18,607 nt of DNA from Clostridium sp. OF03-18AA. GTDB taxonomy: Bacteria; Bacillota; Clostridia; Lachnospirales; Lachnospiraceae. Every line of letters begins with the position of its first letter. The stretch's first letter is position 1. Of the stretch, positions 1 to 8,200 are shown piece by piece. Location of the stretch: assembly GCF_003478035.1 (NCBI RefSeq), contig NZ_QUEP01000026.1, positions 1 to 18,607 of the forward strand, written 5' to 3'. A program made the translations under genes and the position numbers. Under the pieces are notes generated by a model, which searched no databases, was not told the origin of the DNA, and was given only the letters and a program-made list of their open reading frames with translations.

Positions 1-32
1 CTGACTGTTACTAATCGGTCGAGGGCTTATCC
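1..32 (+). rRNA. 23S rRNA, 3' end (partial)
   Basis: The first bases contain TACTAATCGGTCGAGGGCTT, which matches the conserved 3' terminus of clostridial 23S rRNA that pairs with its 5' end. Only the last ~30 nt are in the window, so the end position is approximate. No 5S gene follows; a tRNA does. Confidence 0.75.
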
Positions 33-99
33 AGGAAGGTCTGTTTGGTTGATGAAACGGTAAAGATGATTTTCAATATGTGGTTTTGAAGGTATGTTT

Positions 100-171
100 G
101 CACGAGTGGCTCAGTGGTGGAGTATCGCCTTGCCAAGGCGAGGGTCGCGGGTTCGAATCCCGTCTCGTGCT
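100..171 (+). tRNA. tRNA-Gly (anticodon GCC)
   Basis: A full cloverleaf can be drawn. The acceptor arms are GCACGAG (100-106) and CTCGTGC (164-170) with discriminator T171. The anticodon stem-loop is TCGCC-TTGCCAA-GGCGA with anticodon GCC, and the T arm is GCGGG-TTCGAAT-CCCGT. CCA is not encoded. It lies about 70 nt after the 23S rRNA 3' end and is probably part of the rRNA transcript. The neighbouring 3' DNA is full of mobile-element remnants. Confidence 0.95.
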
Positions 172-184
172 CTCAAAGAGATAG

Positions 185-220
185 AAAAAAGAGTCATCCG
201 ATGGATGGCTCTTTTTTCTA
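185..220 (+). terminator. Intrinsic terminator after tRNA-Gly
   Basis: GAGTCATCC (191-199), loop GAT and GGATGGCTC (203-211) form a stem with one wobble pair. It is extended by an A-run on the left and a T-run on the right. It should end the rRNA/tRNA transcript. Confidence 0.88.
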
Positions 221-290
221 TGTTCAAGCCCTGCCGGGCTCGAACGGTTCGAATGTCTCCGCGCTGCTCCGGTCGTCGCAGTCGAACGTC

Positions 291-464
291 TCATTCTCGC
301 CTTGATGAAGTGACTTTGGATACTTCCAGGGCTCCGATGCCCTTATAGTAGATGTCAATTTCCTGGGTGCGGTTCTTGCCCTTCGGATCGCTGGCAGTAT
401 GGACAAAGATCTTCTCGACAAACTCATGCAAGATACATGGAGTCAATTCAGGAATTTTGGCAGC
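291..464 (-). pseudogene. Serine recombinase C-terminal remnant (DUF4368-like)
   Basis: On the minus strand an open frame ending at TGA (293-291) encodes a peptide containing ELTPCILHEFVEKIFVH and then RTQEIDIYYKGIG. This resembles the C-terminal domain of large serine recombinases of the Tn4451/TnpX type, where a hydrophobic VEKI.VH strand is followed by RTQEI.IYY. Only about 55 residues remain. A stop codon lies just upstream (467-465), next to the truncated TnpB, so there is no start and no catalytic domain. The family call is from memory of the motif, not a search. Confidence 0.5.
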
Positions 465-472
465 TCAATCCG

Positions 473-799
473 CTATGCCAGAGAAAAGGATGAAAATGGA
501 TACTTCCCCTGTTTTGCCAGTTTTAACAGGCTGAAGAAGGACTTAAAAGCTCCGCCCACTTCCTTAAGGATCTGCTGGGCCATGTTGGAATTCAGCAGCC
601 GATAGTTTTCGGAAGTCTTTAAGATGGCGTAGTTTTTCTCATATGGGAGATACTGGCTATGTTCAAAGTAATGCTGCCGTATCTGGTAGATGGCCTGGTT
701 GGTCAGTTTTTTTGCTGTGCGGCATAATTCCCGTAGAATGAGAAATTCATCTTTGGACAGATGCTTTAGCTGATGGCATACGGTCAAATACAAATACAA
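473..799 (-). pseudogene. tnpB: Truncated TnpB (IS200/IS605 OrfB), N-terminal part only
   Basis: The 108-residue frame has the N-terminal pattern of IS200/IS605 TnpB proteins: LKHLSKDEF, TAKKLTNQAIYQIRQHYF, YEKNYAILKTSENYRLLNSN and MAQQILKEVGGAFKSFF. The start is probably TTG at 799-797, 7 nt after an AAAGGAGG ribosome-binding site. A full TnpB is roughly 350-450 residues; here the RuvC catalytic part and the 3' end that supplies the guide RNA are absent. The frame stops at 473, where the recombinase remnant begins. It is an inactive fragment. Its IS left end is at 945-988. Confidence 0.8.
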
Positions 800-944
800 A
801 ACAGGTCCTCCTTTCCCAATCAGGACAGAACATACGTTCTACATCAATTATAGCACATGATTTCACAAAAGGGAAGGGAAAGAATTGTAATTGCTTACCA
901 TTTTACATCTGTCTATGTATCATTATAGCGGCATTCATCCCGCC
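800..944. other. Intergenic remnant upstream of tnpB fragment
   Basis: No coding frame is seen here. It holds the tnpB ribosome-binding site (about 808-815, minus strand) and AT-rich sequence between that site and the IS left end. It is probably the IS leader. Confidence 0.45.
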
Positions 945-988
945 ACCTAAGAGGGATGGGGGGTATTCTGCCGATTTTATGATAAAAT
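945..988 (-). repeat. IS200/IS605-type left end, copy 1
   Basis: This stretch contains a perfect ATTTTAT-G-ATAAAAT palindrome (974-988) and a G-rich run. A CATCCC/GGGATG inverted repeat overlaps its outer side. About 41 nt recur, inverted, at 18567-18607 with only a few differences. Its place upstream of the tnpB fragment fits the left end of an IS200/IS605-family element, which carries subterminal hairpins rather than terminal inverted repeats. The assignment rests on position and on the second copy. Confidence 0.6.
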
Positions 989-1013
989 GCTGGACACCAG
1001 AGAAAAACAAGAG

Positions 1014-1058
1014 AAAAAATAAACGCGGCGGGGTTTCTTGATACCCGACCGCGTTTAT
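1014..1058 (-). terminator. Intrinsic terminator of the giant surface-protein operon
   Basis: ATAAACGCGG (1019-1028) pairs perfectly with CCGCGTTTAT (1049-1058), with an inner GGG/CCC. On the minus strand the stem is followed by a T-run (complement of 1013-1019). It lies about 45 nt past the stop of the minus-strand giant gene. Confidence 0.88.
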
Positions 1059-1100
1059 CTTTGTCCGCTGATATACCGGCAAATCGTTTTTTATTGTAGG

Positions 1101-4100
1101 TTACTTTCTTGCACCATCCGAGCCGATGGTATATCCGTCAATGGTGGTATTCACCGCCATCGTTCCATCTGTGTAGAAGTAGTACCACTTTCCGTCAATC
1201 TGCTTCCAGCCGCCGGCAAACATCATTCCGGTAGCCTTGACCAGCCAGTACCACTTCTGGTCGTCGGAGAGACAGCCTTTCACCGGCTTCCCATTTCTGT
1301 AATAGCTCCACTGGCCGCTGTCATTCTGCTGCCAGCCGTTTGCGGTCTGCGAGTCAATGACGATCTCCACAAACCGCCGCAGTACGGTGGCGACTTCGGC
1401 GCGGGTAGCGGTTCCCTTGGGGTCAAACTTATTTCCATTCTTCCCGGCCAGGATGCCCGCCTGCTGCATGGCTCTGACCGCATCCTTCGCCCAGCTGCTG
1501 ATGTTTGCGTTGTCCGCAAAGGTCACAGCCTTTAAGGTCTGGGGCAGATCATAGCCCAGCTTTGCAGCGTAATTTTTCATAATCACCGCCATCTGTTCCC
1601 GGTTGATGTTGGTATCCGGCGCAAAGGTGGTGGCGGTAACACCCGTCACAATTCCGGTCTGTGCTGCCCAGTTCACATAGGGCGCATAGTAAGCGTCGGC
1701 TTTCACATCAGTGAATTTCCCGGTTTTGTAGCTGTCCGGGTTGATGCCCGCCAGCCGCCCCAGAGCTGTCACAAACATTCCTCTGGTCATGCCGGTGCCC
1801 GGGCTAAAGGTGGTGTCACTTGTGCCGGAGAGCAGTCCCCGGCTGGCTGCAAAGAGGATGTTATCTGCTGCCCAGTGGCCGGTAATGTCGGTAAAGGCCG
1901 GGGCAGGGTTCTTGTAGCCGATGCCGTAGATGCTGAAATGACCGGTTTCAAAGACAACCGTTTTCTGGCTGGCATCGTAGCTGGATTTGGTGATCCATTC
2001 CACCTTTCCCGCGTCGTCCACATAGACTGCATAGAGATTACCCGTCTGCTCACCCTTTGCCGGTGTGTAGGGCAAACGCACCGAGATGGTATGTCCATTC
2101 AGGCTGGTAATCGGCGTCTCCTTGCCGCTGGAGAGGTGCACCAGCGACAGATCGTAGGCCGGTCTTGTGCCAATAGCGGCTTTGGCATCGGTGGAGCGCA
2201 GGGCATCTACCTTATCTACCCGGAGAATGATGTCCCCACCAGCGGAGACGCTATCCAGCTGCTTCAGAGTATCCAGGCCGATATTGACTGAAACCAGATG
2301 ATCTGTTGCAACGGTAAACTGCCGGACATTTTCTTTGACCAGCAGATCCAGTGTCTGCGCCTTGATGGTCACGTTAAAAGAGGTCTGGCCTGCCGCCGAG
2401 GTGATGGGAACGGTAACGGCAATCCCGTTCTCTGTGGTGCCGTTCTTTTTCGCATCCTGTTTGGCCTTGTCGATGGCGGACTGGACAGAGCTGTTGTCCA
2501 CTGCCGCATTGCCGTTTTTATCCGGCTGTATGGGTTTGGTTTCACCGGTTACAGGGGCTTGAGGCTTGTACTCCGGCTGGTTGGTGTTATCATTGTTGTC
2601 GGAATCGTCAGAATCGCCGGAGGAGGAACCTCCACCGCTGCCCGAACCACCAGAGGAGGAACCGTCGTTGCTGGAAGATTGCTTGGAAACGGTCAACGTT
2701 CCAGAAACATAGGTGATCTCATAGTTGTCATTTGACAGCGTACCAGTGATGTTGATCGCGGTTTTTCCGGTTTTGCTCATATCCGGCGTCTGTGCGTAGT
2801 CCAGTGTTACCGTGCCGCTCAGGGTATCTGCACCAACCAGCCCCTCCACCTTGTAGTCCTTATCTGCTTCCGGGCTGCCAAGGTCGGGCGCGGTGCTGCC
2901 GGTGTAGGCGCTCTGATCAAGCGCCGTAACGGTAACTGACTTTTTCGCTACGGTCACAGTCACGTTCTGTTCTGCCACATCTGCGTACTCTGCATTTCCC
3001 TGAACCTTATACCAAACAGTGTATTCCCCGGCGTTTTTCGCTGTGGGGAGCTGCTCGCTCCACTCAGAATTGTCAAGCCGGTAGAGCATCGTGCCGCCAG
3101 TGGTCTTGCCTGCTGTAACCAGCGCCTGTTCTGCACCGTTGTAGGTCAGGGCGTTTGCCGTAGGTGCCGTAACAGTGGGGACAAGCTTGTTGGTCGCATT
3201 GACATTGACGGTCAGCGTGATGTCCTCATAGTTTGTGCTCTTGATTACTACGGTCACTGTACCCACAGAGCCGGTGGTTTTCACGTCATTTTTCTGAATC
3301 GGCAGGATCAGCTTGCCGTTTTCCACCTTCGCGCCGCCGGTGTAGTAGCTGCCATCCAGTGTGATTCCGCCGAGCTCATAGGTGGGTGCACCGTACTCTT
3401 TGGGCGTTTCCAGCGTGGGCAGGGCGGGGAGCGTCACGGTGTAGGTCTTTTCGTGGCCGTTTACAATGACGAGCCCAGTTCCCTTGGTGAAGTCAGGCGC
3501 AGCGGCCTTGGTGATGCTGGCAGTGGTGGGGAAGCTGCTCTGCTCCAGGGCGTAATTCTTCGCTGCCGGTCCGATCAGGGTCACTGTGGCAGTGACGTTC
3601 TTGCCGTTGCCCACACTGGCATCGTCAAAGCTGGCGGTCACGTTGTAGTCTGTGTCTCGGTTCAAGATCACGTTGTCGAAGGTCACGCTGGTGATGCCCG
3701 CGTTTTTCGTGCCATCATAAAGCTTGGACGCAGCCGTTACCCCGGTGATCGTCAGCGGCTTCTGCCCAATGCGGACCGCCACGCTGGCGGGTGCGGTATC
3801 GTTGTGGTTTTCATCGCCAATCACCTGATACCACACGGTATATGCTCCGGCATCGGTGCCGGTAGGGATGTCCTGGCTGTATGTGCCGTTCTCGGTCAGG
3901 CTGTACTGCATGGTGCCACCGCTGGTCACACTGCCCGCAGTAATCAGCGCCTGCTCCTGTCCGGTATAGGTCAGATTTTCCTGCGCCGTGGGAGCGTTGA
4001 AGGTGGGGGTAGCCTTGTTCACCTTGATGGTCACAGTTCCGGTCGCGGTCGCGTATTCCTCATAGCCCTCCGCCGGGGTGAATGTCCACTCAGCCTGATA

Positions 4101-5186
4101 GTTGCCGGCTTTGTCGGGCTTGGTACTAGGATCCGTCCACTCGAAGGTGCCTTCGACCGGCTTGCCGTCGTCTTTCATCGTGCCAGTAATGGTGCTGACG
4201 CGCAGGATCTGGCCAAAGGTGATTGGCGTTGCGGTGATCTCGCCGTCCAGCACGGGAACGATCTTGTTCTTCGCGATGACTTTAACGGTCAGGAGCATGT
4301 CCTGATAGTTGTCCGTGGTGATCTTGACGCCTACGGTTCCGACGGAACCTTCGGTCTGAGATTCGACAGCCGGGACAGTCAACTGGAACTCATCGTTTGA
4401 TGTGATCATTGCCGTCGAATTTGCGTAGCCGCCCTCTCCAATCAGATCGAAGTTGCAGGCCTCATATTTGATGGAGCCGTACTTACAATTATCGCCCAGC
4501 GTCGGCAGCGCGGGAAGATTGACCAAGTAAGTCTTTGCCAGCCCGTTGATAACGGTCAGCTCTATGGGCTGCATCGTGGGTGCGACAGCCTTGGTGATGC
4601 TAAACTTCCAGCCATCCGCCGTCAGGCCGTTGGCCGCAGCATAGTTCGTGCTCTCGACTACATCGATCTTGACGGTGTATTCGCCCGCGTTCTTAGGTGT
4701 GGCTTCCTTACCGTCTTTATCGTAGTATTTTACGATGACATCGCCCGTACCGGCCTTTGCGGGAGAAACCGTCGCGCTCTTGACATTGCCGTCATAGGTC
4801 AGGCTTGTCGGGGCGGTGAAGGTGAAGTCCTCCGCCTTGGGGGTAGCTTTGCCAATGGTATAGGTCACGCTGGCGGTCGCCTCGCCCAGGGTGATGCTGG
4901 CGGTGTAGGTACCGGCATACGTGGGGAGCGCGCCGTTTTCCAATTTCTCTGAATCATACATGCCCGTCTTTATGTAGCTGATGGTGATCCCACTCGCCGC
5001 CAGACCCTGCCAATCGCTGCTTGCAGTCACCGTGGCGGGTTTGCCTTCCCCGCTGTAGGTCAGCTCGGCGGGGGCCTTGATGGTCACGCTGCCGCCGTTC
5101 GGGCTGGTGCAAGTCGTGTCTGTGCAGCTTGCGGTGATGGTCGCGCCGCTTGCCGTGTACGTCCAGCTATGCTGATGCCGGGTCAC
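1101..5186 (-). CDS. Giant surface protein, C-terminal part: MBG/Ig-like repeats, SLH domains, wall-binding repeats
   Basis: This frame is continuous with the upstream one (5244-9563) and is separated from it only by TAG at 5244-5246. Numbered through that codon, the part is residues 1441-2820. In order it has about 800 residues of beta-sandwich repeats of MBG/YDG type (LTYTGQEQAL, KLYDGT, AGEYTVWY) and a Ser/Gly/Asp linker (~2294-2358). A beta domain (~2394-2551) follows, then three SLH domains (~2553-2735; AFTDITGHWA, KFTDVKADAYYAPYV, VTFADNANISSWA) and Trp/Tyr-rich wall-binding repeats (~2741-2800; GWKQIDGKWYYFYTDG). SLH domains usually hold proteins on pyruvylated wall polymers. The only early start is GTG 5186, with no ribosome-binding site or signal peptide, so independent expression is unlikely. 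The gene is G+C-richer than the genes right of 15400. Confidence 0.8.
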   Translation of the reverse strand: MTRHQHSWTYTASGATITASCTDTTCTSPNGGSVTIKAPAELTYSGEGKPATVTASSDWQGLAASGITISYIKTGMYDSEKLENGALPTYAGTYTASITLGEATASVTYTIGKATPKAEDFTFTAPTSLTYDGNVKSATVSPAKAGTGDVIVKYYDKDGKEATPKNAGEYTVKIDVVESTNYAAANGLTADGWKFSITKAVAPTMQPIELTVINGLAKTYLVNLPALPTLGDNCKYGSIKYEACNFDLIGEGGYANSTAMITSNDEFQLTVPAVESQTEGSVGTVGVKITTDNYQDMLLTVKVIAKNKIVPVLDGEITATPITFGQILRVSTITGTMKDDGKPVEGTFEWTDPSTKPDKAGNYQAEWTFTPAEGYEEYATATGTVTIKVNKATPTFNAPTAQENLTYTGQEQALITAGSVTSGGTMQYSLTENGTYSQDIPTGTDAGAYTVWYQVIGDENHNDTAPASVAVRIGQKPLTITGVTAASKLYDGTKNAGITSVTFDNVILNRDTDYNVTASFDDASVGNGKNVTATVTLIGPAAKNYALEQSSFPTTASITKAAAPDFTKGTGLVIVNGHEKTYTVTLPALPTLETPKEYGAPTYELGGITLDGSYYTGGAKVENGKLILPIQKNDVKTTGSVGTVTVVIKSTNYEDITLTVNVNATNKLVPTVTAPTANALTYNGAEQALVTAGKTTGGTMLYRLDNSEWSEQLPTAKNAGEYTVWYKVQGNAEYADVAEQNVTVTVAKKSVTVTALDQSAYTGSTAPDLGSPEADKDYKVEGLVGADTLSGTVTLDYAQTPDMSKTGKTAINITGTLSNDNYEITYVSGTLTVSKQSSSNDGSSSGGSGSGGGSSSGDSDDSDNNDNTNQPEYKPQAPVTGETKPIQPDKNGNAAVDNSSVQSAIDKAKQDAKKNGTTENGIAVTVPITSAAGQTSFNVTIKAQTLDLLVKENVRQFTVATDHLVSVNIGLDTLKQLDSVSAGGDIILRVDKVDALRSTDAKAAIGTRPAYDLSLVHLSSGKETPITSLNGHTISVRLPYTPAKGEQTGNLYAVYVDDAGKVEWITKSSYDASQKTVVFETGHFSIYGIGYKNPAPAFTDITGHWAADNILFAASRGLLSGTSDTTFSPGTGMTRGMFVTALGRLAGINPDSYKTGKFTDVKADAYYAPYVNWAAQTGIVTGVTATTFAPDTNINREQMAVIMKNYAAKLGYDLPQTLKAVTFADNANISSWAKDAVRAMQQAGILAGKNGNKFDPKGTATRAEVATVLRRFVEIVIDSQTANGWQQNDSGQWSYYRNGKPVKGCLSDDQKWYWLVKATGMMFAGGWKQIDGKWYYFYTDGTMAVNTTIDGYTIGSDGARK

Positions 5187-5243
5187 GGTGAACGGCTCGC
5201 TGTAGCAATTGTAGCCATTGCTGCACTGGACGAAAATGTGGTA

Positions 5244-5246
5244 CTA
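5244..5246 (-). other. In-frame TAG codon splitting the giant gene
   Basis: The minus-strand reading is AGC TAT TAG TAC CAC. The frame stays open for 1439 codons before it (from 9563) and 1380 after it, and the Ig-like domain continues across it (SGLPVDKSY, stop, YHIFVQCSNGYNCYSEPF). No frameshift is needed; one base change, for example TAC or TAT to TAG, explains it. Confidence 0.9.
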
Positions 5247-8200
5247 ATAGCTCTTGTCTACGGGCAGCCCGGAGATCGTGAGCGTCTTGCTCTGCCCGCC
5301 GGTATGCGTCGCAGAATTAACATTGCGGAATGTCGTGGTCCAGTCGTTCTTTGATTCGTCAAACAGCTCCCACCAGTAGTAGTAGGTGACGCCCTCCGTT
5401 TCTGGCGCGATTACCGCAGTCAGCGTGATGCTGCCGTCCGTCGCAAACGCCGAGTTTCCGGTGTAGTTCGTATCGCTATTCGGATAGATCTTTTCGACCG
5501 CGAAGGGCGCTTTTTCAACGGTGACTTCTGACGGGATTGAATTGGCGTTGGGGAGCCATTGGTTATCCTTTGTTTTTTTGTAAGCGTACCCCTTCGCCAG
5601 CAGCGCGTAGGGCTTGACATAGCCGGTATCGCTCGTAATCCCGCCGTAGCTGCCGCCGCTGAGGCTGGCGCTGCTGCCGTCGTTCATGACAGCCACACGG
5701 CTGAAGGTGCCGTTGCTCAGCAAAAGCTTTCCGCCGTTCTTCGCCGTAACAATGGCGAGCTTCGTATCCTTGTCGTTGACGGTCAATTCCGCGTCTTTGC
5801 CGTCCACCGTCACATAGAAGCTTCCGTTGCTGCCCGTGACCGTCAGAGAAATGCCCTTGGCGATGAGGTCCACACCATCGACCCTTTTCCCGCCGGTCGC
5901 CAGCGTCACCGGCCCGCGGGTCAGCTCATAGGCGGTCCGCTTCCCGTAGACAGTGTCATCCACATTCTGATACAGCGTGATGGTCTTTGCACCGTCCGCC
6001 GCGTTCGCCGCCTCGATGGCAGTGGCAAAGGCCGCGTACCAGCTCGTCTTGCCGCCGACGGTCAGCGACGCCGTCATCTGCTTGTTGCAGATGCTGCAAA
6101 TGCCCTTGCCGTCCGTGCCGCCGTTGTGCGTATGCGACACGACCTTGACATTTTCCAGCGTATTCACTCTATCATTGGTCACAGCCTGATCATCGACTGT
6201 TCTGTAATACGCCGCGCCCTCCGCCAGTAGGTCGGCAAGTTTGTGGTCGCTGTAGCTTCTGATCTCCTTAAATGTGCCGCCGGAGAGCTTGACTTTGGTG
6301 GTGTAAAAATCCGCGAAGACAAACGTGCCGCCGGAGATCGTGCCCGTGACAGAAGAATTGAAGAACTCAACGCCGCCATGCAACTTATCATTGGTAAAGT
6401 TGCCGCCGCTGATGTTCGCGATGCTGCTGCCGTTGAATTTGACATTACCAGTGAAGGTACCGCCCTTGGCGTTCAGCGTACCGTTCACCGTGACGGTGGC
6501 GTCGTCGGCAAATGTGACGCCCTCCTTCACCGTCGCCGTGCCGTCGATGGTCGCACCTCGATAGCTGCCGCTGGCAAAGGTCACATTCGCGTTTTCAGCG
6601 ACCGTCACATTCTTGGCGGTGTGCGTTCCGCCCTCCAGCGTCAGCGTGCCGGTCAGCGGCATGGAGGTGCCGAAAGCATACATATCCCGCAGCAGGGTCA
6701 GCGTCGGCTCGGTGCAGCCCTCATTGCTCCAGCCGTTCAAGGTCTGGATGGCCTCTGCATAGCCGTGTTCCAGCGCACTGTCTTCCGTGAAATAGGCAGT
6801 CTTGGTCGTGCCGTCGGTGCTCTTGGCGGTAATTTTCGTGTACAGGTTCTTGTGGCACACAGAGCATACGGGGTTGCTGTCATCGGCGCACTGATGGACG
6901 CACTCCGGGAACTGCACCTTGTACGCTGTATAGCCGGTCAACTCTGCAATTTTGGTGCTCTTATCAACGCTGCTCCATGTACCGCCCTTTTCGCCGTGCA
7001 GCTCGCACTTTGCGTAGTCGGTTCCCAGCAGGTCTTTAACGGTGAGGCTCTTGCTCGTCATGTTATCCGTGAACTTGCCGATGGTGCAGGCGTTTGTATT
7101 GCCATTCCACAGCTTCAGGCCGTAGCCCGTACTTGTGGAGCCAATCGCAGCATCTCTTAAAACCAACTCGCCGATTTCGCCGCCAAAGCGCTCCAATGCG
7201 CCGCCGGCCTGCAGCTCCACGCGCGAAATCTTGCCGGTGTAGGAGTCGCCGACTGCAAGCGTTCCGTTGGAGGAAACGTAAAACGTGACATCGAGCGCCT
7301 GCGTTCCGCCGCCTGTTCCGGAATCCTTGACCGTCAGAGTCCTGGGTTTGTTCCCACCTCCGACGCTAATGTAATAACGCTCGCTGCTGACAGTTTTGCC
7401 ATTCAGATCCAGCGTCGCTGAGTAGGTGTAAGAAGAAGAGCAATTTCCTGCGAGTGTCACATCCCGCAGCAGCGTCACGGTGTTGCCTCTGGCTGCATCA
7501 AACGCCTTCGTCAGCGTCTGATAATAGGCGCTATCGCCCACGCGCGCGTCGAATTGCGTATGGCACTTCTTGCAGGTGTAGCCGGTATCGTCCATCTCGT
7601 GCGTGCAGGGCACAAGATAGACCTTGCCGTCATCGCCCAGGCTGGTCACGCAGCCGGCGGCGTCCGCCTTGAAGTTCTCGGCGCTGAGCGTCACGCCGCT
7701 TGCCGGTTCGGCGATGGCCCCAAGATTTATGCCTTCACGCACGCCCACACGGATGACCGAATCCTCTCTCAATGCGCCTGATACAAGAATGGGCAGCTTC
7801 CAAGCTTCATTGGCGTAATAACCGGCCTTCACCGAGCCGGAAATAGTGAGCTCAGGAGTGTTGCTTTCCCTTCCGTCGTAGTAAACGTCATATTGAGAGT
7901 TGTCGGTAACGGTAGCATCGGTGAGGGTAATAGCGCCCTTTCCATAGATGCCGCCGCCCTCAAAGGTACTGTTGTTTCCGGTGATCGTCACATTCTCGAC
8001 GGTTACCCCTCTCTCCGAATAAATGCCGCCCCCGTGGCCATAACTTGTATTCCCCGTGGCGGACGCCTTGTTGCCGGTGATCGTGGCGTTGGAGATCGAA
8101 ACTGTGCCGGCGTTAAAGTGGATATAGATCCCGCCGCCGTTGCCGGCGGTCGCCTTGTTGCCGGTGATGGCTCCGCCGTCCATGGTGAAGCTGCACTTCT

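Noticed and set aside
2490..2680. Simple-repeat region in the giant gene as a slippage or phase-variation site
   Set aside because: The Ser/Gly/Asp codons are varied with no long homopolymer or perfect short tandem repeat, so it reads as a flexible linker.
3453..4400. Plus-strand frame of 315 codons opposite the giant gene
   Set aside because: It is antisense to clear MBG-repeat coding sequence, has Gly/Arg/Val-rich random composition and no ribosome-binding site.
5184..5186. GTG as a true start for a separate downstream gene
   Set aside because: There is no ribosome-binding site or signal peptide, and the codon lies inside the continuous Ig-like domain.
5244..5246. Genome-wide reassignment of TAG
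   Set aside because: The genes ending at 9914 and 15457 both stop at TAG at the expected protein ends, so TAG acts as a stop here.
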